Shown one piece after another: positions 18,367-28,444 of a stretch of 64,000 nucleotides of DNA. How positions within the stretch are numbered: position 1 is the first letter of the stretch; each line of letters starts with the position of its first letter. The notes under the pieces are model-generated. The model worked only from the letters and a program-made list of their open reading frames with translations. It was not told the DNA's origin and did no database searches. The DNA is from Hymenobacter sp. DG25B. GTDB taxonomy: Bacteria > Bacteroidota > Bacteroidia > Cytophagales > Hymenobacteraceae. Location: positions 2,232,001 through 2,296,000 of the forward strand of contig NZ_CP010054.1 in NCBI RefSeq assembly GCF_000801315.1. Reading direction: 5' to 3'. Made by a program: the position numbers and the translations under genes.

Positions 18367-18899
18367 GCACGAGCCGTTAAACGTTTACGGCTCAATATTA
18401 TAGCATTGTTCTAAATATAAAAATAGGAATGTTTTTCTAATTATTTTCACCAGTACTTATATTGGTTATTTTATATTAGACTGGCGTTTTAGGTGTATTA
18501 TTTATTCGGTTGTGTCATATAATGCTACTTTATTTAGTACTCTTGCCTACCGTGCTATTGAACTCTAGACTGATATAAAAAGCCCTACTCATGCATGAGT
18601 AGGGCTTTTATCCATGTCTTTAAGAATGATTTTCTTCTTGGGTTCGTAAGGAAAAAGCATTTATCCGCTTACCAATTATCAGATTCCCTAAAGCTGTACC
18701 TCTGTGTGTTTAGGACTCTATAACTATACTTACTGATTAGATATGAAATAGAAATGTTTGAACTTTTAGGTGAACAAGAATACTCTTCATCTGAAAAAAG
18801 CACTTATTACTTAAGGGATAAAATTATGATATAATATTTATAAATCTGTATATTATAAGATGCCTTTTTACGCAGTTAACCCACATATCTAAGTGTCAT
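18367..18899. other. 533-base AT-rich spacer without a clear gene
   Basis: This strongly AT-rich gap separates the beta-helix gene start from the stop of synthase copy 2. It contains one strong hairpin (18577-18610). A 26-codon frame at 18754-18834 is the only noticeable open frame and lacks support. No transposon ends or known RNA were seen; it may be decayed DNA between the duplicated units. Confidence 0.5.
18577..18610. terminator. Intrinsic terminator hairpin
   Basis: AAAAGCCCTACTCATG and its complement, flanked by A and T runs on both sides. It lies about 290 bases past the stop of synthase copy 2 (minus strand) and probably ends that transcript, leaving a long 3' untranslated region. 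Confidence 0.7.
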
Positions 18900-21452
18900 T
18901 TATAATCCCGAAAGCACTTTGGGGCTACTGCTAATAAGGCCGGCCAACCGCTTATTAGCACTGGTAGGGCGGCTTAGACTGGCTTTCTGTTCTAAGGGAG
19001 CAGTGGTATTTGGCCCAGGCGTGCTGAATACCACTGCTTTTATTTCGGGGTAACGTTCCGAGAGTCGTTCTATCTGTTGAGCGGGCATTTCATTGATTGG
19101 GGCCGGCAAAATCACCATAACCGGGGTTTGGTGAAACTCGGCGCGGGTGGCCACCTGGTGCCGGAAAGAAGCATAGGTAGCCGTGGGGCGTTGGGCCGCG
19201 CTTACCGGGGTGCCATCTACGCAAAGCCAGTCTACGCTGGCAATGCCCGGGTAATAGGCCGCCAGCGAATCGGAGGCGGGGGGCGTCCATACCCAAATGG
19301 TTTTTTCCACGCCGGCTTTCCGGAGGCCATCCACCAGCTTTTGCCAGGCCCGGCGGTAGCCCCGGGCACTGCGGGCCTGAATCTGGGGACGAAACATGAG
19401 CGGCCGGGGGAAGCGGGCTAATATCCGCACTTTCGCCAGCCAGGCCGTGTCCCTCAGGGCCCCTTCGGGCACGGCCCAGCTGAGTAGGGGCATTTGGCCA
19501 TCCCGCAGGTAGTTCACCAACTGCTGGGGAGAAACCGTGGGGAAAGCCGTGGCCGGAAAATCCAGCCCGATAATTTCCGTGGCCAGGGGAAAGTCTTCCC
19601 GGCTTGCAGCCTTCGGCGCGAAAGAATAGTAGCTGGCCAGCGTGGTAGGATCTTCGGGGGCGCTTAGTATATGGCCGGTGCGTACCTGGTCATCCCCCGT
19701 CAGCAGCCAAAGCTCACTGTTATAACGCTGGCGCTGGAGCATCCAGGAAGCTGCCTTCCACTGGCCGGCAGCTCCCAAAAATACCAGGAATAAGGCCAGC
19801 GGAACGGCTACTCTGCTAAAGGATGGCAGCAGGATACGGTGAATCCAGGTGTATGCCTGCTGCACGCGTAGGGATATAGCCCGGGTCCTATGTGTTCTTA
19901 CTAAAAGATTTTTTAGGTTTCGAAGAAGAGCCTGCTGGCCCATCAGAACGGCCGCAATCATAATGCCCGCATTCAGGGCGGCCAGGCCGGCCAGCATCCA
20001 GCCATAGGCATCGTGCATCAGGCGCAGCCCATAGGCCGCCAGCGCCAAGGACGCCACCAGCATTAGAATGTTAGGCAACGCAATGCGCCACTCGTTGCGC
20101 TCTTCGCCTTCTTTGGGAGTGGGAATGTAGGGTACTTTTACATTGAGCAGCGTGTACAGAAAGCCCAGGGAGTAGATCCACCAGGTGCCTACCCGCAGCA
20201 GGCCCCCGGTGAGGTGTAGCCCCGCTTCATGCGGCTCCCGCAGCCAGCGCTGCGCCGAAAGGCGGATAAGCAGGCTCACGCCCATCAGGGGCATCATGTG
20301 CGCCACAAAGCTGGCTATGGATACGTGCCAGGGAAATTTGCTGAGCCAGAGCCCCAACAGCGGTACAAATAAATCAATAAGGGCTACAATACCGGAAAGG
20401 AAATAAAGCGGCAGGGTAAAGTAGTGCAGGCGCTGGCGCCAGGTAAATTTGGAGAACAGGCGCGGATACACGTGGAAAAGCAGGTCAAAACAACCCCTGG
20501 ACCACTTCAGCTGCTGTGAGTAATAAGCGCCCAGCGAGGAGGGCGCCAGCCCCCGGCTCACTACCACCGGCGCATACACCGATTTCCAGCCCTGGGCATG
20601 CAGGCGCATGGCCGTGTGCATATCCTCCGTCAGCCCGGCGGCGTGGCCACCAATAGAATCCAGCGCCGCCCGCCGGAAGGTGCAGTTGGCCCCAATGGCC
20701 TGGGCCGTGCCGTAGCTGTTCATGCCCATCATCAGGGGACCATAAAAATGGTAGGTCTGCTCGGCGGCGCCCCGCGCCACCAGGCTTTCCTGCTGATTGC
20801 CGTACGCTTGCACCACCTGCACAAAGCCTATTTCCGGATTCTCAAAGTAGGCCATCACCTTATCCAGAAAATCGGGGGTAGGGGCGTGGTCGGGGTCCAG
20901 TACCACGCAAAACTCGCCGGTGGCCTGGCGCAGGGCGTTATTGATGTTGCCGGCCTTGGCATCCACTTTCACTTGCCGCGTCACATGTACTACGCCCAGC
21001 AAATCACACACCTGGCGCAGGTAGGGGTCGTTACCTTCGTCGCAGAGGTAGCTGGTATGCGGGTAGGTAATGGCCTGCATGGCTTCCAGCGTGTGTACAA
21101 TCATAGCGCGTGGCTCGCCGGGGCAGGCCGTGGTAAGGATATCCACAGTACGCTGCTGGGCCGGGGCCGGGGGCAGCAGTGGCTCCCGCACATTTACATA
21201 GTGGTACCACTCATGTCCTAAACGCAGCAGCTTAAAACCTACTGAGAACACCAACAGCCAGAAAAGCGGGGCGTAGCCTATATGGTCGGGGTTGGCAAAC
21301 CAATAAACAAACTGTACCAGACAGAGTACCCCCAGGAAAACCAGCCAGCGCATTTGGCGCGTGCCAGCCACCAGCCGATACTGAATGCGGCTGTCTGCCG
21401 CCTGGATAGGAAGATTTTGGGTAATAGGTGCGGTGGAGGAGAGGTCGGGCAT
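18900..21452 (-). CDS. Processive GT2 synthase fused to GH26-like domain (copy 2)
   Basis: An 850-residue paralogue of the protein at 12020-14563 with the same order: N-terminal helices, GT2 domain (CDEGND, DPDH, TED, QQLKW), a cluster of membrane helices, and a C-terminal GH26-like domain. The last domain shows TIWVWTPPASDSLAAYYPG and VDWLCVDG, typical of GH26 barrels, but RPQIQA stands in place of the HEMN acid/base segment and VMVILPAP in place of the nucleophile segment. Unlike copy 1, the codon use is uniformly GC-rich. It diverges from the second glycosidase gene at 21669. Inference: it makes the same or a related extracellular polymer, the dead barrel guiding or binding the chain outside the membrane. 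Confidence 0.9.
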   Translation of the reverse strand: MPDLSSTAPITQNLPIQAADSRIQYRLVAGTRQMRWLVFLGVLCLVQFVYWFANPDHIGYAPLFWLLVFSVGFKLLRLGHEWYHYVNVREPLLPPAPAQQRTVDILTTACPGEPRAMIVHTLEAMQAITYPHTSYLCDEGNDPYLRQVCDLLGVVHVTRQVKVDAKAGNINNALRQATGEFCVVLDPDHAPTPDFLDKVMAYFENPEIGFVQVVQAYGNQQESLVARGAAEQTYHFYGPLMMGMNSYGTAQAIGANCTFRRAALDSIGGHAAGLTEDMHTAMRLHAQGWKSVYAPVVVSRGLAPSSLGAYYSQQLKWSRGCFDLLFHVYPRLFSKFTWRQRLHYFTLPLYFLSGIVALIDLFVPLLGLWLSKFPWHVSIASFVAHMMPLMGVSLLIRLSAQRWLREPHEAGLHLTGGLLRVGTWWIYSLGFLYTLLNVKVPYIPTPKEGEERNEWRIALPNILMLVASLALAAYGLRLMHDAYGWMLAGLAALNAGIMIAAVLMGQQALLRNLKNLLVRTHRTRAISLRVQQAYTWIHRILLPSFSRVAVPLALFLVFLGAAGQWKAASWMLQRQRYNSELWLLTGDDQVRTGHILSAPEDPTTLASYYSFAPKAASREDFPLATEIIGLDFPATAFPTVSPQQLVNYLRDGQMPLLSWAVPEGALRDTAWLAKVRILARFPRPLMFRPQIQARSARGYRRAWQKLVDGLRKAGVEKTIWVWTPPASDSLAAYYPGIASVDWLCVDGTPVSAAQRPTATYASFRHQVATRAEFHQTPVMVILPAPINEMPAQQIERLSERYPEIKAVVFSTPGPNTTAPLEQKASLSRPTSANKRLAGLISSSPKVLSGL
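20680..20807. repeat. 128-bp tract identical to 13761-13888
   Basis: Partner of the identical tract in synthase copy 1, same orientation, 6.9 kb apart. Direct recombination between the two would delete the first glycosidase and the beta-helix genes. Confidence 0.85.
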
Positions 21453-21668
21453 AAAAACTACCGGATATAGGGTGTGCTAAACCAAGCTGGAGCTTCGGCT
21501 AACCCAGAATATTAACCTGATGACATATGGATCTAATATAGGAAACCGATACCACTTAACTAATATTAAATATAATTTATTTACGTAAATATTTTACTAT
21601 CTTAGGTGTCTATCCTTTTCATTGCTCCTTAAGTGCAGTACCTTCAAAAATATATACAAATACTATTT

Positions 21669-23051
21669 ATGGGTTCTAACTACTCTTCGTCAGGGGCCAG
21701 CCACCTATTCGCTTTGATTTATCTGGTCGGTTTGGGAATACTGCCGCTCGTTGGCTGTCAGCGTACATCGGTTTCCTCAGATGTTACGCAGGCGCTGGTA
21801 GCCCCGGCCGGAGTTATTCCGGTGCAGGTGGTGCAGCAGCAGGGGCAGGCGCAGCTGCTGCGCGGTGGCAAACCTTATTATATAAAGGGAGCCGCCGGCC
21901 TGCAGCACTATGAGGCGATTCGGGAAGCCGGCGGCAACTCCGTGCGGCTCTGGACCACGGATTTTGCGGATACATTAATGAATGCCGCACATCAGAATAA
22001 TATTTCCGTAATGCTGGGCATCTGGCTGGAGCGGGAACAGGAAGGGTTTGACTACTATGATGAAGCGCAGGTGCTGCGCCAGCGCGAGTACGTACGCAAG
22101 CAGGTATTGCGGTATCGGCGCCACCCGGCCCTGCTGATGTGGAACCTGGGCAATGAGATGGACCTGAACGCCAAGAACCCAAAGGTGTATGAGGCCATCA
22201 ACAACCTGGCCGTGATGGTGCACGAACTGGACCCTTACCACCCCGTAACCACCACGCTTTCCGGCAACCTGGGCATGATCCGGAACGTGAAAGCCTGGTG
22301 CCCGGCTATTGATATCCTTTCCATAAATGCTTTCGGTAGTCTGGATGTGCTGCCGGAAGATTTACGCGGCTACGGCTGGACCAAGCCCTACATTGTAACC
22401 GAATATGGGGGCCTGGGCTACTGGGAATCTCCTACTACCACCTGGATGGCCCCACTGGAGCAATCCAGTACCAACAAAGCCGAAAACCTGCGCAAAGCCT
22501 ACGTAGGCACTATTCAGGCCGCCCGGGCGCAATGCATTGGGGCCTATGCTTTCTATTGGGGGCAGAAGTTTGAGTTTACCAACACCTGGTTTGGCTTGTT
22601 CACGCCAGAAGGCGAAAAAACGGCCATGATTGATGTGCTGCAGGAGCTATGGACCGGTCATAAACCCGCCAATACCTCTCCCAGGCTGGAGTGGCTGGTG
22701 CTGAACAAGCAGCAGGATTCCAGTAGTGTAAGTATTCCGGCCGGTTCCCGGGCTATGGCCTACGTAGGTGCCACCGATGCGGAAGGCGACACGCTGACGG
22801 CCCGCTGGGAGGTACGCCCGGATAAGCAAATCACGGAACGGTACGAGGAACGGAGTACGCCCACCGAGCCGCTGCCCCATGCTATCCGGCAGGCCACCGG
22901 GCTGCAGGCCGAGGTGGTTGCGCCGCGCACCCCGGGCTTTTACCGGCTTAGCGTAATAGTTTCCGATGGCAAAGGCAGCGCCGCCATGGCCAACCTGCCG
23001 TTTATGGTTACCGCCCGGCCGCGCCCTAAGCTGGTGGCCAGCCTCCGGTAA
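21669..23051 (+). CDS. Clan GH-A glycosidase (copy 2)
   Basis: A 460-residue paralogue of the glycosidase at 14827. ATG 21669 is chosen over an upstream GTG (21633). A hydrophobic segment ending LVGC suggests a lipoprotein, although the signal is long. Barrel motifs: YYIKGAAGLQHY, NSVRLWTTDFAD, acid/base Glu in LLMWNLGNEMD and nucleophile Glu in PYIVTEYGGLG. The C-terminal beta domain (AYVGATDAEGDTLTARWEV, GFYRLSVIVSDGKGSAAM) matches that of copy 1. Divergent from synthase copy 2 across a 216-base spacer. Both catalytic glutamates are present, so the glycosidase is probably active, in contrast to the barrel on the synthase. Confidence 0.85.
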   Translation: MGSNYSSSGASHLFALIYLVGLGILPLVGCQRTSVSSDVTQALVAPAGVIPVQVVQQQGQAQLLRGGKPYYIKGAAGLQHYEAIREAGGNSVRLWTTDFADTLMNAAHQNNISVMLGIWLEREQEGFDYYDEAQVLRQREYVRKQVLRYRRHPALLMWNLGNEMDLNAKNPKVYEAINNLAVMVHELDPYHPVTTTLSGNLGMIRNVKAWCPAIDILSINAFGSLDVLPEDLRGYGWTKPYIVTEYGGLGYWESPTTTWMAPLEQSSTNKAENLRKAYVGTIQAARAQCIGAYAFYWGQKFEFTNTWFGLFTPEGEKTAMIDVLQELWTGHKPANTSPRLEWLVLNKQQDSSSVSIPAGSRAMAYVGATDAEGDTLTARWEVRPDKQITERYEERSTPTEPLPHAIRQATGLQAEVVAPRTPGFYRLSVIVSDGKGSAAMANLPFMVTARPRPKLVASLR

Positions 23052-23099
23052 AGGCACTCAGCTGATGCCTGTGTTACGCAAGTACAGTACTGGTGGTGG

Positions 23100-23500
23100 T
23101 TATTCCGTTTTCGCGCCGGCTTCCTTGAGCTTAGGATACGCTCCAGCGTTTACTACGTGGCGCAGCCCATGCTCCCGCATCAGAATAGAAGCCTTGCTGC
23201 TGCGGTTGCCGCTGGCGCAATACACCAGGTAGGTCTGGGCCGTGTCCAGCTGCGCCAGCTGGCTGACAAACTCCGGCGACTTTACATCCAGATTCTGCGC
23301 CCCGCGTACGTGGCCGGCGTTGAACTCCTCGGGCGTGCGCACATCCAGCACCTTTACCTTATGCTTCTTCACCAGCTTTACGGCCGCTCTGGGGCCACAT
23401 CAGCGGGGGGAGGGACGGTGCCCTGGGCCAAGACAGATCCAAAAACGAAGCCAGCTGGCAAGAGTAAAAGCAGCAGTTTGTGCGAGAGGGAAGTGCGCAT
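23100..23500 (-). pseudogene. Periplasmic rhodanese-like protein, frameshifted
   Basis: A single-domain rhodanese (sulfurtransferase-like) protein broken by one base. ATG 23500 opens a good signal peptide (MRTSLSHKLLLLLLPAGFVF, then LAQ) and continues to PPPADVAPERP, where it meets a stop at 23380-23378. From about 23383 the neighbouring frame gives AVKLVKKHKVKVLDVRTPEE and the complete domain, including the active-site loop YCASGNRSS. Inserting one base in the GCGGCCG stretch (about 23382) joins the two. It follows ligA by 84 bases on the same strand. If intact, it would be a periplasmic thiol/sulfur carrier of about 130 residues. It may be a sequencing error rather than true inactivation. 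Confidence 0.75.
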
Positions 23501-23583
23501 AGTCAGGAACAAGAAAAGGTGGGTGCTGAAGTAACAAAGGCAATGCGCTGAAAAGTGCCGCCCGGCTGATGCCCGCTGCCCTA

Positions 23584-25853
<2,270 letters not shown>

Positions 25854-25905
25854 ACTGCAGCAAATAAGATACTATTCTACATAGCCATGAGCCCATGGCG
25901 GCCGC

Positions 25906-26739
25906 TTAGCGTAGCTGCCGCGTAGCCAGTACCTGGGTTTGCTGCAACTTATGGCCTTTATCATACAGCTCCGTACGCACGATGCCAACCGTAGGCGAAT
26001 AGTAGTCAACGGCATACGAAATCGTGCGCCGGATGATATCGGGCTTTGGCTTTATAGCCGATTCCCGCTCTGATTCTACTTTGTAGCACAGGAAGGTGCC
26101 GGCCGGAGTGGTTACGTTTTGTGGGCCGCCTACCACGCGCCGGTTCCGAACCGTAGTGTATACTTTGGCAATATCTACGGCGGAGCTATGCACATCTACC
26201 AGAATGCCGCCCTGGGGCAAGCTGCTGCCGGCCTGCGCCTGGTGCGGCCAGGCCAGGGAAGTGGGCGTAAAGTCAAAATACCGGTCGCGGAAGGATTTCA
26301 GGTTATCGTAGTCCATTTCCTGCAGGCCATCGGTAAAGGCCGTGTCGCGCTGGCAATGGAAAGTAAGGTCCTGCTGCCGGATGAGCTGGTTGTCGGGGCC
26401 ATAGTAGCCGCTTTTGAGCAGCACGGTGTTTATTTGCAGGTCACCCTTTTTATTGGTTTTAGTGCCCAGTGAAACCACCCGCTTCCGGATTTCACCCTGA
26501 GGTTTCCCATTGGCATCGGCCAGCTTATAAATCAGCTCCATATTATCATAAAGCCCAAAGGGGTGGGCACAGTCGGGGGCGGTGGGCGTGGGGGCGGCCG
26601 TGCTGGGCGGGGTAGTTACCGCCGTATTAGCCACCGGTGCTACGGCCTCCGGGCCGGCCGAAGAAACAGGCCGTGAACAGGCCGCCAGCGCCAGAGAAGG
26701 CAGCACAAGCCAGGCGAGGGGGAAAAAAGTACGGTGCAT
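25906..26739 (-). CDS. TapB/DUF3108-like lipoprotein
   Basis: A 277-residue lipoprotein: ATG 26739 opens a signal peptide ending LALAAC. A Pro/Ala/Thr-rich linker leads to a beta-rich domain starting at CAHPFGLYDNMELIYKL, with GTFLCYKVES and YYSPTVGIVRTELYD near the end, a pattern known from the TapB/DUF3108-like group of Bacteroidota envelope proteins. Function unknown; the fold may bind a lipid or hydrophobic ligand. It is monocistronic, with its own terminator before ligA. The long extension to 26898 crosses the probable promoter and is rejected. Confidence 0.8.
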   Translation of the reverse strand: MHRTFFPLAWLVLPSLALAACSRPVSSAGPEAVAPVANTAVTTPPSTAAPTPTAPDCAHPFGLYDNMELIYKLADANGKPQGEIRKRVVSLGTKTNKKGDLQINTVLLKSGYYGPDNQLIRQQDLTFHCQRDTAFTDGLQEMDYDNLKSFRDRYFDFTPTSLAWPHQAQAGSSLPQGGILVDVHSSAVDIAKVYTTVRNRRVVGGPQNVTTPAGTFLCYKVESERESAIKPKPDIIRRTISYAVDYYSPTVGIVRTELYDKGHKLQQTQVLATRQLR

Positions 26740-26952
26740 AGAGTGTGGCAAAGGGCAGAACACCAGATGGGGCCTGCGCCCACATACGCAAGTCCGGTTT
26801 TTTGGATGGGGCCCGCCGCATAACTTAGGCGCCGAAATTGCGTTTGCCAACGGAGAGCGGTAGTTTTCGCCCTGGCTGGGCAGCTCCGCCGTCAGCAAAC
26901 AGCCTCAGACCTCCATTCTTTCCTCTCACCGGCATTCACTTTCTTTTCTCCT

Positions 26953-27505
26953 ATGGCTGATTCTTCCGCTAACTGGGCCGATACGGCCGCTTCTCTGTTG
27001 TCCAAGCTCTCGGGTGGGGTAGAAATGAACCTGGCCTTCGATCAGATGGAAGTGCAGGTGCCAAACATGCAGAACCCGGCCGCCGCTCCCAGCACCTGGC
27101 GCATCAACGGCTCCATCCGCATCCGTACCCGGGGCGAAAGCCCGGCGGCTCCCATTGCTAACCCCACGCCTCAGCAGCTTGGCTAGCGGGCTGGATCTGG
27201 AAGCCCGGCTGGTTATTTCCCGGAATGGCGACGATATTCAGATAGCCGCATCCGGCACTTACCTCATTGTGAATATTCCCAGTCAGCGGGTGCTGGATGA
27301 ACTGACCAGCAGCAACGGCCCTGAAAAAACCAAGGCACCGGGCGCGCCCAATGCCTTGCAGCAGCTGAATATGCTGGCTTTGCAGCTGGGCCTGGTGCTG
27401 GACCTGCGCGTGGCCGGCAAAACCTACGTCACCTTTGGCACGGGCCGGAGTCCGAAGATAACCTTCAATGCCGTTCTGGGTAAAATCGGCTCTTTTTTTC
27501 GCTGA
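26953..27505 (+). CDS. Conserved hypothetical protein, internal frameshift
   Basis: Two short frames appear to be one protein of about 183 residues. The first runs from ATG 26953 to a stop at 27186 (MADSSANWADTAASLLSKLS to NPTPQQLG). The second frame continues without a natural start as LASGLDLEARLVISRNGDD and ends at 27505 (VLGKIGSFFR). Removing one G near 27180-27183 fuses them as PQQLASGLDLE with no loss. The product is soluble, with alternating beta strands (MNLAFDQMEVQV, WRINGSIRIRTRGE, IQIAASGTYLIVNI). No family is recognised. Either an assembly error or a genuine inactivation. It has its own upstream spacer and is followed by the oxidase subunit gene after 137 bases. Confidence 0.65.
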
Positions 27506-27642
27506 CAATTAGTCGCGCATTTGCTGGCCGGCACTTGGGTTTTTCCGTATCTTGGAAGGTGTATCTAATCTGGCAGTGAGGGGTTTCGGGTGGAACTAAT
27601 GCTTGCTGGATTGGTTAGCTACTAGCAATCAGCCCCAGCGCA

Positions 27643-28287
27643 ATGAACTCCGATAAAGAACGCAAAGACAAGGTAGGAGCAGGCCGGCCCACCTCTACCT
27701 TTACCCGCATGGAGCGGGTGCCGCCGCTTCTAATGCTCTTGTATCTGGGCATTGCGGGAATCGGGGTTTTGTTTCTGATTTTGCTGGGCGCCTACATCCA
27801 TACCCGTGTGCAGAGCGGGGTACCCACCGGGCTGTATAGCTTTCCGCGTTTTTTCTCCCTCAGCACCATTGTGCTGCTCAGCAGCAGCTACACGCTGGCG
27901 CAGACTGCCCGCTTATACCGCGAGGACGATATCCGTAACCTGGCGCGCTGCCTGGGCGCCACTTTTGTCCTGGGGCTTATTTTTGCCGGCTTACAGGTAA
28001 TGGGCTGGCGCGAATTGATGGACCAGGGTATTTATTTCCGGGGTGATGCCAGCGGCACGTATGTTTACCTGATTTCCGCGCTGCACGTAGCGCACCTGTT
28101 GGCCGGTATGCTGTTTATGGCCGGCCTGTTTCTGCGGGTGCTGCATATTTCCCGGGATGGAGTCCGCACGCTGCTTTTTATCCGCAACCCCTACCGGCGC
28201 CTGCAGCTGCGTATGCTCAGCAGGTACTGGCACTTCATGGGTGCTTTATGGGTGCTGATGTTTACGGTGTTCCTGTTCTTTTATTAG
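27643..28287 (+). CDS. Haem-copper oxidase subunit III family protein
   Basis: A 214-residue integral membrane protein with about five helices, matching the short form of cytochrome oxidase subunit III: YIHTRVQSGVPTG after helix 1, SSYTLAQTARLY, GLQVMGWREL, YLISALHVAHLLAGM and YWHFMGALWVLMFTVF. The motifs around the conserved histidines of helices IV and V are retained. Subunit III stabilises the catalytic core of the terminal oxidase in the inner membrane. No other oxidase subunit gene is adjacent, so this is an isolated extra or displaced copy. TATCTTGG at 27548-27555 resembles a -7 element. Confidence 0.88.
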   Translation: MNSDKERKDKVGAGRPTSTFTRMERVPPLLMLLYLGIAGIGVLFLILLGAYIHTRVQSGVPTGLYSFPRFFSLSTIVLLSSSYTLAQTARLYREDDIRNLARCLGATFVLGLIFAGLQVMGWRELMDQGIYFRGDASGTYVYLISALHVAHLLAGMLFMAGLFLRVLHISRDGVRTLLFIRNPYRRLQLRMLSRYWHFMGALWVLMFTVFLFFY

Positions 28288-28444
28288 GCTGGAGGCTGAC
28301 ATCGGCTGGCACCGGCAAAGGCAGCGGGCAAGCCAGTGCACTACCTCACAGAGGGAAATCTGCCTCCAATATTGCATAAACCAGAGGCTGATTAAACGCT
28401 CCTGACTACCTTGCCGCTTTATTTTCGGAATAGGTGTCATTTGT

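Noticed and set aside
18754..18834. 26-codon frame in the AT-rich spacer
   Set aside because: Too short, without promoter or terminator of its own, in DNA so AT-rich that ORFs of this size are not informative.
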